Source of the DNA: Blastobasis lacticolella
Taxonomy: Eukaryota > Arthropoda > Insecta > Lepidoptera > Blastobasidae
Assembly (NCBI GenBank): GCA_905147135.1
Contig: LR990044.1
Location: 10,048,122-10,112,121 of the forward strand
Reading direction: 5' to 3'
Length of the DNA stretch: 64,000 nucleotides
This document shows, one piece after another, positions 43,312 to 54,990 of the stretch; positions within the stretch are counted from its first letter, which is position 1; the number at the start of each line of letters is the position of its first letter. The position numbers were made by a program, and so were the translations under genes. The notes beneath the pieces are model-generated. The model did no database searches, was not told where the DNA came from, and saw only the letters and a program-made list of their open reading frames with translations.

Positions 43312-43412
43312 GTATAACAGTCATCTAGCACCCATAGTGCAAGCTGTCCTTAGTTTGGGGCTACCAGCTGCTGTGTGAATTTGTTCACGAGTGTTTATTT
43401 ATTTATTTAGTT
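43312..43412 (+). mobile_element. SINE-1/LINE tail, 5'-truncated
   Basis: CATCTAGCACCCATAGTGCAAGC, TAGTTTGGGGCTACCAGC, TGTGTGAATTTGTTCACGAG and (TTTA)n match the tail of SINE-1 at 6690-6785. With no tRNA-like head present this could be a truncated SINE or the LINE from which the SINE borrowed its tail. Confidence 0.7.
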
Positions 43413-43839
43413 CTTATTTCTAAAATTGTCAGGATTTGTTTGGCTAACTTCACTCACGCTCACTTACGTTTCTGTAACTATCGCCCTCAAAGAAGCCGAA
43501 CTCATAGTGAAAAATATAACAGAGTATTTCCAAAATAGTCAGAGCCTAAGCTTTTATCTTAATCTATATATTGACTCATCTACATGATTGCATTTTACTT
43601 GCGATTGCACAACAATAGGACGTAATCAGTCAAATTTCCTATTCTGCCGAGTCACAGCTACAGACTGAAGTTAATGTAAACTGGCTAAATCCCCGTAAAT
43701 GCATTGAGCCCTGCCATTGCGGAAAGCGCATCGACAACGCGTCATCAGAATTGCTGCGACATGGAGCGACTTTATTGTATGACGAATGGATGAGTAAAGT
43801 CTGCCAAGTACGAGTTGGCGTTTCAACGGCTATGCCTCC
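43413..43839. other. No gene seen
   Basis: No motif, repeat or sizeable open frame recognised. Confidence 0.35.
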
Positions 43840-44067
43840 TTAGACCGTTTGTCCACGGCATACGTCTCGCCGGATCCGTCATAAAAAAAAAACCGGACCG
43901 ATGAAGCGGCATATATATTTATATGAACGTTTGTCCACGCGAGCCCTTCAAAAGAACAGATGACGGGTCTCAGATGCCGGACGTCGTGTGGACAATATAA
44001 TATAGGCCGCTTTTTTTCCCGGATAACGGGTCCGGCGAAACGGACGCCGTGGACAAACAGACTTAGG
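43840..44067. mobile_element. Foldback MITE M3
   Basis: Left terminal repeat from about 43841 (TAGACCGTTTGTCCACGGCAT...CTCGCCGGATCCGTCAT) matches, inverted, 44023-44065 with few mismatches over about 42 bp. The centre includes a second GTTTGTCCACGCG word. About 228 bp, GC-rich ends, no coding capacity. The superfamily cannot be set without a clear target duplication. Confidence 0.75.
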
Positions 44068-44284
44068 CCATTTGTCCACTGCCGCCGTCACCTGGACGTA
44101 AACAAGAACGCGTGCGGCGCCGAGGTAGCGACACGTATTTACAGTCCACCGCATGCCTGTTCGCTCGGGGACAGGTGGACAGGTGGACAGGTGGACAGGT
44201 GGACAGGTGATTATCGTAACTTCGCCGCCGTCATCTCGTTCTCGGTGATGTCACGTGACGGCGGCGGTGGCGGACGGCCTAACT
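44067..44284. mobile_element. Related MITE M3b, abutting M3
   Basis: Starts CTTAGGCCATTTGTCCACTG followed by CCGCCGTCACCTGG and ends, inverted, GTGACGGCGGCGGTGGCGG followed by ACGGCCTAA. Terminal repeats of about 30 bp are imperfect and share the TTAGGCC...GTCCAC signature with M3. It contains the GACAGGTG array. The two elements appear to share the TTAGGCC junction. Confidence 0.55.
44170..44209. repeat. Five tandem GACAGGTG units
   Basis: Five perfect 8-bp copies. Each contains CAGGTG, an E-box core, at exactly 8-bp spacing. It is inside M3b, so a replication-slippage origin is simplest. Confidence 0.9.
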
Positions 44285-45211
44285 TAAGTCATCATCATCA
44301 TCATCCGACTCCTACTGGTCAATTCTAGCTTTTGCCAGTGTTCGGTTTCCAACTCTTTCTTCTCCATTTTGCCCGGATCTTTTGGACATCCTCGTGAGCT
44401 ATTGGCTGTCGCATCCAAATCAGTGATGTCTCTGGCGGTCAGACTTCGCGTAAAATTCCTGCGGGAACCATATTGACTTTCGAGGTAAATGCCTACATAT
44501 TATTCCGGGATACATAACTGTGAAATTTCATCAAAATCTCTCTAGTAGTTCCTACGTGAATGAGTTCATACATCCAAACATCCTTCCTAACTTTCGCGTT
44601 TATTATAAGCAATCAGTTTTTAGAATTAGTTGGATTTGACAAATCATTATACCAACTTACCGCTTTCATTGCACATAATAACCTAGATAACGAAACCAAA
44701 TGCTATATTATTCGGACGTACCTACCAATTGCATTGTTTGATACATAATTCACTACAATAGGTTACGCATCTTCGTAGCTTCACATACCTGTCCATTATA
44801 CAAAATGGACACGCTGGATTTCAAGTTCATTAACTCGCATCTCGTTAGCGCATATTCAAGTGCTTTTCCAATATAGGCCTTATGGGAAATTGGAGTATTA
44901 AGGCAAATCAGAATATGGAACTCAATATTGAGGAAGATAATTGTGCGTATAAATCCTACGTTCTATCTGATTGGTTCGATTTACATTGGTAGCTAACTAA
45001 CATCACCTAATAGGTATTAAATGTTCAATATTTTAGGTAGTTAACCATGTACCAAATAAAGTGTGCATTGTAGTGTCCATCGGACGATCATGGCGACTTA
45101 AGAGGCAAATAAGCAAGTTCCTCGATAGGACACAAAATGGACAGCAGTATTTTCTGTTGAGTTGTGTAGATATTTACAATAATCCGATCCTGATACCGTC
45201 TACCACAACAC
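44285..45211. other. No gene seen; repeat-G copy
   Basis: Short (CAT)n run at 44290-44304, then repeat G at about 44440-44610 (GACTTCGCGTAAAATTCC...AATTTCATCAAAATCTCTC). The rest is AT-rich without recognised features. Confidence 0.4.
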
Positions 45212-45315
45212 ATTAACAGTCCATAACTGTTCACTGCTGGACTTAACCGTCCAGTACATTATAAAGTATTGCCATAATCGTGTTGGTATAACATCTAATT
45301 CTGTTGCCCATTTCT
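45212..45315 (-). mobile_element. Degenerate SIDE 3' part
   Basis: AACAGTCCATAACTGTTCACTGC...GACTT...ATTGCCATAATC...TTGCCCATTTCTGG parallels the minus-strand SIDE at 28258-28400 (AACAGTCCACTGCAGGACTT, ATTGCCATAATC, TGCCCACCTTTCGG). Highly diverged, hence old. Confidence 0.5.
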
Positions 45316-45321
45316 GGTTCT

Positions 45322-45655
45322 GTCAATAGCCTAACGGCTAAGGGGTCCTGAGATACCGGTTTCGAACCTCAGTGTCACCATGTACCAATAACTTTCTCTG
45401 AGTTACGTAGATTAGTTGCACACTATCCGATGCTCTTACGGTGAGGGAAAACATCGTGATGTAACCTGCACATTCAGTCGACTGAATGTGTAACCATGTT
45501 AAAATCTGGCCAGCTTTCCCTATTAACAGGGTCACGGAGGTCAGATGGCAGTCGCTCCTCTAATTACTTGATCTGCAAAATCCTTGATCGTGGTCAAGGC
45601 GGACTTTAGGCCATCACGCGCGAGAACACAACCGGGACAATACACGTCACATTAT
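45322..45655 (+). mobile_element. SINE-2 copy
   Basis: Diverged tRNA-like head (AATAGCCTAACGGCTAAGG...GGTTTCGAACCTC), then CCATGTACCAATAACTTTCTC, GCTCTTACGGTGAGGGAAAAC, TGTGTAACCATG and CAGATGGCAGTCGCTCCTC, ending ACAACCGGGACAATACACGTC. Immediately follows the degenerate SIDE. Confidence 0.85.
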
Positions 45656-46604
45656 TTATGCTTAGCTGATTCACGTATATTCGATATCTGACCTACTTAA
45701 GCAAACAACTTATTGTTTATTAACTTTCACATTGATTGTACTTTGACCAAACAATAACAGCATACATAGATAGACAACCGAAACGCCCAAGCGACTCCCC
45801 AAACAATCCGAGAGCCCAAAAATTAATGACAAAGATAAAATCTAATCTCTTGGACAAATTGAATGCAAAATTCCCGTTGACAAACCATGGCGTTTTATTT
45901 AAGTTCAATTGTTTGTGCGGGAGATAAGAAACTTGTGTTGTGGAGGGCACTAATGAGAATCTTTGCAATGTTTACGGGCCACGGGTCAAAGTAGCCTCAA
46001 GTTGGAAGCTTGAAACAATCTCAGCCACGCTCGTTATCTTGCGAGAAAATTGAAGTTCCCAACATTGTCATCGTAATGAAATTCTTGGCGAATAACGTGG
46101 CTATTTTGTAAGCCTGGCCCGTCGAGCGTCGGTGCAATATCTGTGCTTATAATATGGCCACTCGCTTTCCATGTAAAGCGATTTACTAAGAGCAGTGCAG
46201 TGAAGGGCTTCAAAGGATTATATGTGTATTACGTGGTTTGATATTCTGTTTTATTCCCGTTTAAGTAATTTCAAGGTTTGTAAGCCCGGTTAAGCTTTGT
46301 TTCATGCATAGAGAGGTAGTTGCTTGTAATTGTAATATTACTCGTATTACATTTACAAGAACAGTAGACTATTATTACGGTGAGGGAACACATCTTGATG
46401 AAACGATAAATAAACGACGAATGAACTACCAATGAAGCTCAATAAACGACTCGTAAAGCTGAAAAAAATCCAGTTTATCGTGCTTTTACTAGCAAGAAAC
46501 TATAACTATACACAATTACACTTGCATTTGCGTATTTTAGAGATCATATTGGCGATGATTTGGTTACAGTCAGCCATATTTTTTAATTGCATAGAGAGGC
46601 ACTC
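45656..46604. other. No gene seen
   Basis: An 82-codon minus-strand frame (45720-45968) and overlapping plus-strand frame lack motifs. A short SINE-2-like scrap (CGGTGAGGGAACACATCTTG followed by ATGAAAC) is at 46378-46404. Confidence 0.35.
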
Positions 46605-46775
46605 GGACGTACGGACGGACCTGATGGAAAGTGGCCACCGTCATCCAGGACCTCTGCAACCTAAGGGAGCGGGTGCGATGCCGGCCTTTGAGGTACCTGT
46701 AGACATACCTTTTGAAGAACCCTTATTGTAGTGCAGAGGAAAGACTTCGAGAGGGAGCTCACATGCAAGAAGTGC
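46605..46775 (+). repeat. Interspersed repeat I, copy 2
   Basis: GGTGGCCACCGTCATCCAGGAC-type sequence, CTCTGCAACCTAAGGGAGC, then TAGTGCAGAGGAAAGACTTC and GAGAGGGAGCTC, parallel to 36920-37095. It accounts for the second half of the 99-codon plus-strand frame here, which should not be read as a gene. Confidence 0.65.
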
Positions 46776-48125
46776 TATAAAACGTCGTTAAAACATAGTA
46801 CATGCTAGCAGAAGCCGGGATTGACCGCTCGGATTAATATGATGAAAATAATTACCATTCATAAATATATTTTACTATAAGTAACACTTTACTGTTTAAT
46901 ATGTTTGTTATTAATATTCTTGTTCAATAATAAACTCACTGTACAGACACGTGTGTAACCAAACTTAAGCCCTAAATATATTAGGCTATAGATAATCATA
47001 ATTACGGTTGAAGGAGCTTATTTCCATAACAATAATATATGCGCGCTCAAGTTCTGTAACGAAAATTAACGCCAGTTATTAGGGTCCATAAGCTGGGGTT
47101 ACAGAAATTAAAAGATGTCAAACATAAAACTTAGTTGTCCAATAATAACCTGGAGTGTCCGATAGCATGTGCATCAAGCCTATCGACTTGCGGATATTAA
47201 GAGGCACATCAGCTAGTACAGTAAGCTGCAGAGAGAACTGACCGCCCTGATAGGCAGCAGGGTTCTTGTTATTATAAAACAACGCGATTGCAAAGCGCGA
47301 AGGTAAACGCAAAGCCCCACATTTCTGTGGAGGAGGCTTAAGTTCAGTTGTAAGTTTTTATGAACTGCTGATGTTGATGATGGATGAATCCTTTGCAATT
47401 ACTTTCGGTGTAAGAACTACGTTTGGAACTAACTGTACTGATAATTTACGTAAATGAAATCACAGACATAATAATATAATCAACATTAAAACACAGCTAC
47501 TCCCATATTCTTAAACAATACTTATTAGTAAAGTAGTTTTTCTGTTCATTCTCACTGTGCTCGTGTGCTAAGTGAACGTACTGCGTTCATTACGGCTCTA
47601 TTGGTCAATTCCGCCCATATTGACGGACGCATAGTGCTGATAGTCACTCTAGTATTGCCAGTTGGAGCCCTGTGCGGTCGCTCGCACTGTCAGATCTCAT
47701 AGTAACGTTTCTGAGATCATGTGTCAGTGAAGAAAGGCATATAAAAGGACTATCATCAGACCGTTTCTTTGATCAGAAATGCCAAAGCACTCCGAAGATA
47801 CCCGGTAGGGCGCGGGTAGATGAGGATTAAAATTAAAATAAATTGCTTTACACTTTAATTGTATTTCGGGATAATTTTCCGTGCTCCTGAATTCTAGAGC
47901 TCCTAGCTGGTATGGAGATGTGGATACAGAGACGTGTGTGGAGTTGACTGTGGTATAAAAAATTTCATTTCAATTTTATTTATTCATTACAGTAATATGG
48001 TTAGTAAATATTTATAATTAGATGTCGATAATCAAATACATTAAATATAAATAGTTAATAAATCATGTCAATAACTAATGCCATTTACCAGATAAAATTT
48101 AAAGAAATGTCTAAATCACCTTAAA
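46776..48125. other. AT-rich DNA, no gene seen
   Basis: Two overlapping minus-strand frames at 47118-47398 have no recognised motif. No matched repeats. Confidence 0.35.
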
Positions 48126-48180
48126 TAAGATTAAGGTTGTGGAATGAACTACCTGGAGAGGCTTTCCTAAAGAAAGATTT
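48126..48180 (+). mobile_element. LINE-D scrap
   Basis: TAAGGTTGTGGAATGAACTACC followed by TGGAGAGG matches 10026-10060 in LINE-D (coding for RLWNELPGE). Only about 55 bp remain before the match is lost. Confidence 0.6.
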
Positions 48181-49766
48181 CTAATCTTTGTGCATAGAAT
48201 ACCTAGGTATATTTTTCTCTATTCTTATTCAATTGTAAATATTCCTATCGTCCGTATATATCTTACATATGTATGTATAAAATAACATTGTTACTTACTT
48301 ACTCTAGATAACCGTAGTTTATTATATTTCAGCCTAAATATTTTATAATGAAACTACGCAGAATTCTCCACAGTATTCACAGTCCATCAGCTTTACTCTA
48401 AATTTCGTTAGTCGTCTAAGTTGCGGTGGAGATACCGCGTCGCAGACTAATTGCCCATTTTCACCGCCATTTCCTGGAAAAAGTATGGCCTACATTAAGT
48501 TGCGTTTTCAACCAGTTTATAAGTAGAGAAGGTGATAATTATGTAAGGATTTATGACGTTACAAAGTATAATCATTGACATGATTAACGATGCTGTAAAC
48601 TTTTTTAAAATAACCATCGTAAAACGATGTTTTATAAGTTCATAGTTTTCCGTCATCGTTTGCGTTCATAGTACTACTAGTAGCCTATGTCCTTCCACAG
48701 GGGTTCAACGCTCTTCGTATAAAATTTCATCCAAATCTGTCCACCTACTTGTGTAATTGAGTTACACACATTCAAACCACTTCACAAATTTCAGTATAAT
48801 TAGGTAGGTAGGTACGCATAACTTTCAATTTAATAAATTGTATTTGTACATTTCAATGCAATTCAATTTTATTCGTTAACAATATTATTATACCTTTGTG
48901 TTAAAATTATACATATCATTATTTTGATATTGTCCGTCGATCCCCTGAATGGTACCTACGTACCTACCCAGCTTTGTTTCAATTTTGCTTACACAGCCCA
49001 TGGTCTGGAATAGGACTTACTTGCATACATTATCGAGAAACTACCAATAACCCACAAACAAATAACCGATCTACCCGCTAAAATCACAACTCAGAAATCC
49101 GCGACTGCAACCGAACACTGACGATTTAATGCGAAGAGCGGCGTTTTGAAAAAACTCATTACTACAGCGGTATCAATGTGGTGCATTCCACCTTTGCTTT
49201 TGCCGGCAGGGATTGAATTTGAAAAAAAAACCTGCACTTGCAATTACGCTATTGAAATGCCCCTCTCACGTTTCAATGCTTTATGGCGGCCTCTATGAAT
49301 CCAAATGGAGTGCAATATGAGGAGAGAGGGCCAATAATGAAAATATAAAAACAGGAACACGCTCCTTGCCCCGGACGCTGTGGAGCACACTCCATTATTC
49401 CCATTCTGTACTTTTACGAGTGTCCTTAGCGAGCGTTTAAATTATTTCCATCATTTTTTTTTATTAGAGCAAATAGCAACGCTTGGTGCGGATTTAAAAT
49501 TACCGCCAATGAGTTCGCGCGGGCGGTGAACTTCAGCGGTTTGGATCGTCGTGTGTTTATTTTTCTGCGTCACTCAAGGTTTAATTCTGGTAGTATAATA
49601 GTAGAGACGTTCAATCAAGTTACTTGACGGATTTGATTATTACTTTTACTACTTTTACGTTGCCACAAAACCATATGGGTGTACCTACCTAACTTCAATG
49701 GTAAGGGCGACTACGGTTTTTATTCGTGAGCTGTCTCCTAGTTTGTGACCAAGTAGTATAAAGTTT
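48181..49766. other. No gene seen; repeat-G fragment
   Basis: 48680-48805 holds a short repeat-G copy (AAATTTCATCCAAATCTGTCC). The rest is AT-rich. Confidence 0.35.
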
Positions 49767-50118
49767 TGGGAGCGTTGGTGGCCGAGCGGTTAGGGTAACC
49801 AACTCGTAAGCGAGATGTATCGGGTTCAAATCTTGTTGCGGCCATGTACCAAAATTACTTTTTACTGAGTTATGTACATTAGTTGAATACTAACCGAAGG
49901 TCTTACGGTGAGGGGAAACATCGAGATGAAACCCGCATATTCAGGCGACTGAATGTGTAACCATGATCCAATCTGGTTCCCCTGGTAGCAGGGTCGTGGA
50001 GGTCAGATGGCAGTCGCTCCACTGTAATTACCTGATCTGTCAAATCCTAGATCATGGTCAAGGCGGACCTCAGGCCCTCGTGCGCGAGAGCACAACCAAG
50101 ACATTAACGCGAATATGA
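49767..50118 (+). mobile_element. SINE-2, near full length
   Basis: Head GTTGGTGGCCGAGCGGTTAGG...ACTCGTAAGCGAG...GGGTTCAAATC, body with CTTACGGTGAGGGGAAAC, TGTGTAACCATGATCCAATC and CAGATGGCAGTCGCTCC, end CACAACCAAGACATTAACGC. The anticodon-arm-like CTCGTAAGCGAG is identical to the copy at 33759. Confidence 0.9.
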
Positions 50119-51586
50119 TTATTTATAGCATAAAGAAATTTTGTACAGAACCCAGGTACAGAAACTTATCAGACCCGTTGGCCAAAACTGGGAATAAATA
50201 TCGCCATTTTCAAATCTCATTTTGTTACGTAACAACAGCGCCGCCGTCACAAAATACGATAATGTTGCAACTGAAGCCAATACAATATTATTTCATGTCC
50301 TTTAATTAAAGGTCGACGTGAGTATTTATTAATTAAATAATCAAATGTAAAATTAAATTAATTGCTCATTGTACCTATATCTATTTTTCACGAGCAAATA
50401 CACTCCGATTGGTATTCCACACTCTTACAGTGTTTGTTTTCATACTGTCAAGTGGGCATTGAACGCAGCTAAAAGCAGTGATAACGAACACATTCAAAAA
50501 CGAATACAGGAACGTACAAAAAGGAATATAGGAATGTCCATTCATTGTCGGTTCCAGGCGTAGGACTGAACGGGACACGCGCGGAACGCACCACGAGGAA
50601 AAGGAGGAAAATAACAATATAAATGGGGCAAATAAAACTGTTTCCTGTTTAAAGACTCCACAATGATTGTTATTTATAAATTACCAATCTCTCTCGGTAG
50701 CCAATTAATAATAGATCGGTTCTACGTGTTTTGTGTTAGGTACTATTTATTAAGGTCTGCTGGGATTCTGGTGTGCAATGCAGTTGTTATTATGTTGCAA
50801 TGTAACTGTGATGTTACTATAACTACGTCGAGGTATCGAGTCAGTCCCAGCATCATCCCAGTTAAATCATTGTTCGACCTTTGACACGTTTTCGTTGACA
50901 GAATTGAAGGCAGTTTGACAACTAAGAAATATGCAACTTAGTAGTTTATTTATTTACCAACAGCCATATAAAACCATAATGCAACTAAAGTACCAGAAAA
51001 CAAATTGTGGAAAAGTTCGAACTCATGAAAGTTGCAACTCAACATCTGTCATTTGAATAACAATCACACGTTTGACATGCGATGCAATTGTAATGTTACT
51101 GCAACTGAGACGACTTTCGTACCAGAATCGAAGCCCTGAGAGTAAATGACAGAGTAAGTACCCTAAGTAGTCTAATCTAAAAAATATGATGTGGCGCCAT
51201 GGATGATTTCACTGATTCCCAAGACACCGGTTATTCCTAGTTTTGGAAGCAGGGCAACGGAACTTGTTATGTTCTAATCACAACTGCCATTTAACATGTT
51301 TATACCCTTACTGTATTTTTATATTAAATAAAGAGTATTACTATTTGTGTTAATTTTATAAAGTCTGCTGAGAATAAATGACAGAGTAAGTACCCTACCG
51401 ATTTATGTCAGGTATGACGATCAGGTAGGTAGGATATCTACGGATCTAGTCGATTGCACTGGCGTTACCGTCAACTAGATCACAGTTTCAGCGTTTTGTA
51501 TGCAGTCACCATACACCATACCATCAGTCGGCGGGAAATAATGGACATCGGTCAGTTTCTATTCGGCTTCGTATTTACTCTCACGC
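50119..51586. other. No gene seen; short direct repeats
   Basis: AATAAATGACAGAGTAAGTACCCT (here split to stay short: GACAGAGTAAGTACCCTA) occurs at about 51146 and 51378, with TCTGCTG words at 50755 and 51363, suggesting two copies of an unnamed repeat. Frames at 50115-50884 lack motifs. Confidence 0.35.
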
Positions 51587-51860
51587 AGGCAACAGAGCCG
51601 TGTGGTGACCGGTAGAGTAGAATAGCACCAACACCTTACACTCGTGGGTGTCGTACAAGGCGACTAACGTTTAGAGGCAAAATATCTAGTCTCCATAAAC
51701 TGGAAAATGGGCAGCAGCATTTTTCAATGTTATGTTTGCAACACTGCGATCTCCAACCCGCCTGTCAAGCGTGGAGATTATGGCAATAACCTCCCCTTTT
51801 GCGGGAGAGGCCCAAAGTCCTGTAGTGGACTGTTATGGGCTGTGATGATGAGGCAACAGA
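51587..51860 (+). mobile_element. Short internally deleted RTE (SIDE) copy 2
   Basis: 51597-51850 begins GCCGTGTGGTGACCGG, runs through GGGTGTCGTACAAGGCGACTAA and GGGCAGCAGCATTTTTC, then CACTGCGATCTCCAACCCGCC...GTAGTGGACTGTTATGGGC, and ends TGATGATG. AGGCAACAGA flanks it at 51587-51596 and 51851-51860. Same architecture as the minus-strand copy at 28241-28496; the first few bases are missing. Confidence 0.87.
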
Positions 51861-53699
51861 CGAACTTGCCACACACCACATAGAAACCATGCATTACCAG
51901 TAATACAGATACGTACAATACTGGAACCCCTATATCCCTAAGGATATGCATTCCTCAAGGTTATGCAGTGACGCTGCATAACAACAGACCCCTCCCCTTT
52001 TCGCTTCTCATTCCGCCGCCGAGAGTCAAAGCGAAAACAGGAGAGTGTATGTGTGTGACAGCCGATATCAATACTTAATAGGACGGTAAGATCGGATGAT
52101 GGCAGTATACTTGTCAATTATTATATAATCTGACCGATAGAAAATGTCGGAAAACCCCTGACCAGTTTACATTTATTCAAATATTTTCTTAACTACTGAA
52201 TCGATTTTAATAAAACAAGCTAAGAACTATCTCGATTAAACTGCCTTTCAAACAGATTAAACCGCATTCAAATCGGTTCATCTGTTCGAGAGGCACGATG
52301 CCACTGACAGACACACCGCCACACACACACACGTAAAACTTATGACACCCCTCTTTTTTCGTCGGTATTTAAAAACCTTCATAGAGTAATTTTCTTGACA
52401 GAACCATATGGCTCCTTCGCCCACTGTGGACGCGACATATCACGGGCTAAGGACTGATTGTTAGGCGCGAATTACGAGCAAATCGACTGCGCTGTCCGAC
52501 GTCACTCGTCGCCATTATTGAGATTCCGACGCTCGGAGCAGCCCTGATGCTTGTACCTACGTAATACTTGGATCGCTGGATTGTGATCGTCCGTTTGCTA
52601 GATTATCGTGTAATACGTAGTACGTACAGTACAAGAGCATAAGTGCATTTACACTACAAAGAAAATGTTCTTTTGCTACAGCAACAGTCACGGCATTTGG
52701 TGCAACTTTAGTCAAAATCACTTTGCTATAAGAAGGGAGAATTAGCTGTACGTTTTGTCCAAAGGACTTGTCCTTTTCCTTCAGCGTAATTTTTATATAA
52801 TAAATAAAAAAATATATTAATGAATGCTATAAAAACCGTTTAACATCTGCACAGTAGTGCAGTTGTTAAATGTGCAGTAGTTAACACCAGCAAAGTACTG
52901 AATGAGCATCATACATTTCAACAATGAAATATACCTGCACTTTAGAATATGGTTTGCCTGATCTTAGATGAAAATCTGTGTGCGCAAATTCAGTCGGTTA
53001 ACCAATACAGCAACACGTTTAAAGGTTTGTGATAATACTGAGCATGTAAATAATTCATCTTTAAACTTAATGCTTCTAAACATTTTAAACTCATAACTCA
53101 ATCTTGAAATCCATACGCCATGATAACCATTAAACATAATATGTTACAAAGCTAAGCGCACAAGCACTCACATCTAGAGCAAAAATTTAATATTAATTAA
53201 ATTATAATTATTTAAATTAAATTAATCAAATCCATTTATGCCAGGCCAAGAATCGTCCATAGAGCCGACTGGCATGGTGACCTTTGCTCCTGTCATGTAC
53301 ACTTTTTTAGTCATTTATTAGTAGTGTTTAGGTATACCTATAATAGGTACCTTACAACTGTTTTATCGTTTTCTTTTTCCATTTATGAATAAAGTCTTGA
53401 CCATCAAAAACTTCCATTTACGGCCAGAATCTCCAAATCCTATGACACGTCTCATCAGGATCGCCGATCGCATGCCGATCTTCCGCAGTGGAAATAAATC
53501 TCTCTAGCCGACGACAAAGGTCGGGTCCCCTTTTTGCCAAGGGTCAAGTGAGCTACTGCAAAAAAGAAAGGCTTTGAGAATACCGGCTCTATCAATAATG
53601 GCCCGACATTCCTTCGGGAGGCGACCTGCGAATTGTCTATTTAGATATAGCTGATAAGATGGCCGCCCGAATGGGAGGACGTACAATGATGTGGGATTT
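51861..53699. other. No gene seen
   Basis: 52150-52390 resembles a common insect interspersed repeat (AACCGCATTCAAATCGGTTC, ATCTGTTCGAGAGGCACGATG, a (CA)n run at 52319-52331, AACTTATGACACCCCTC) but has no second copy here. 53210-53400 may be a LINE 3' end (AATAAAGTCTTG near 53387). No frames of interest. Confidence 0.35.
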
Positions 53700-53825
53700 A
53701 GGATATCAGGAATGGATACTAGGTAATGTGCTGTTTCGTAGATTCGCGTGGGTGATGCCTCTGGTATTGAAAACGTCCATAGGCTGCGGTGACTGCTTAC
53801 CATCAGGCAGGCCGTAAGCTTGTTT
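53700..53825 (+). mobile_element. LINE-D 3' fragment
   Basis: CGCGTGGGTGATGCCTCTGG, CGTCCATAGGCTGCGGTGAC, TGCTTACCATCAGGCAGGC and CGTAAGCTTGTTTG parallel 59275-59355 almost base for base. The left boundary is uncertain; sequence from about 53505 may belong to the same element. The 99-codon minus-strand frame over it is a shadow. Confidence 0.65.
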
Positions 53826-54827
53826 GAATAGAATATAAAGGTTTTATTACATTACAACACGACAATTTAAAATATAATCTAGTAAAAAAAGTAAATCAAC
53901 CTAACAAATAAAAATCAAGCACAAAAAAGTAAGTTTATAAATTATACTGTTGCAATTATATATAAGTCTTCATATTTAAAATATAAACTTGTGAACATTA
54001 ATATCGCTTCATTAATATCATGTTCCGTTTTCATAAAAATGTCTAGCAACAGTCTTCAAACGCAACATCTAAAAATAAACTTTCAAAACAGAATTATGTG
54101 TTATACACGAGAGTCAATATTTTATGCCTCGTGGTTTTAAACCACTATATTATACCAACATATTTAGGCTATAGCTAGACTATAGCGAGAGATTTTAATC
54201 GCTACGCTGTTGATTCAATTCTAAACTACTTCACTAGATCTTGATGTAAACTCTGCACTAGCAACAAAAAATAACTTCGCTTTCTTGTACAACACATAAC
54301 TATTGTCTATCCGCATGAAAACTGCACACGAAGTTTAATTTAAAAACAATAACCGTCAAGTAATTGCTAAAACTTCCGCTGGGAAAACAAATTTGTAACT
54401 CAATCGGCTAATTAGAGTTTGTTTTGAAACAATTCCTGAGGCGGAACAAGTAGGTAATTAATAGAGTTTCCCATGAAAACACTTCGCACGAAACTGGATA
54501 AGGTTCATCAATTTTACTCACAAGAATTAAATCTTGATAAATTACTCGAGTAAGTGGAGATTAAACATTTGCTTCGAAATATATTGTTTCACTCGTCTCG
54601 TGTAGGTACAGAATTATGTTCAATGTTTACCGGGAATAGCGAAAGCACAAGGTTTTATGTCTTAATGAAGTATCAATTATAAATACTTGAGGAAGAAATA
54701 ATATATAGGTTTCCGTTAATTGAATTGGACAGGCTTTGCGCTATTTTGAATCTGTTGTATTTTCAAATAATATGCTTAGGTACGGTGCATAACGGTTTAT
54801 ATTTTACGATTTAAGAATTTAAGCTCA
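53826..54827. other. AT-rich DNA, no gene seen
   Basis: No open frame or matched repeat recognised. Confidence 0.4.
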
Positions 54828-54990
54828 TGTAACCATGATTCAATCTGGTCAGGTTCCACTGGTCACGGAGGTTAGATGGCAGTCGACTGTAATTATCTGA
54901 TCTGCCAAGCCCTGAACTGCGGTCAAGGCGGACCCCGACGGCCATCGTAGGGCACAACCGGGACATTAATGCCAAGATTATTTATTTTAA
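54828..54990 (+). mobile_element. SINE-2 3' half
   Basis: Starts TGTAACCATGATTCAATCTG, then GATGGCAGTCGACTGTAATTA, CTGATCTGCCAAGCCC and GGCACAACCGGGACATTAATG. No head remains and there is an internal deletion in the CAGTCGCTCCACTG block. Confidence 0.8.

Noticed and set aside
46432..46731. 99-codon protein
   Set aside because: Its second half is interspersed repeat I (also at 36920-37095) and its first half is AT-rich with lysine/leucine runs.
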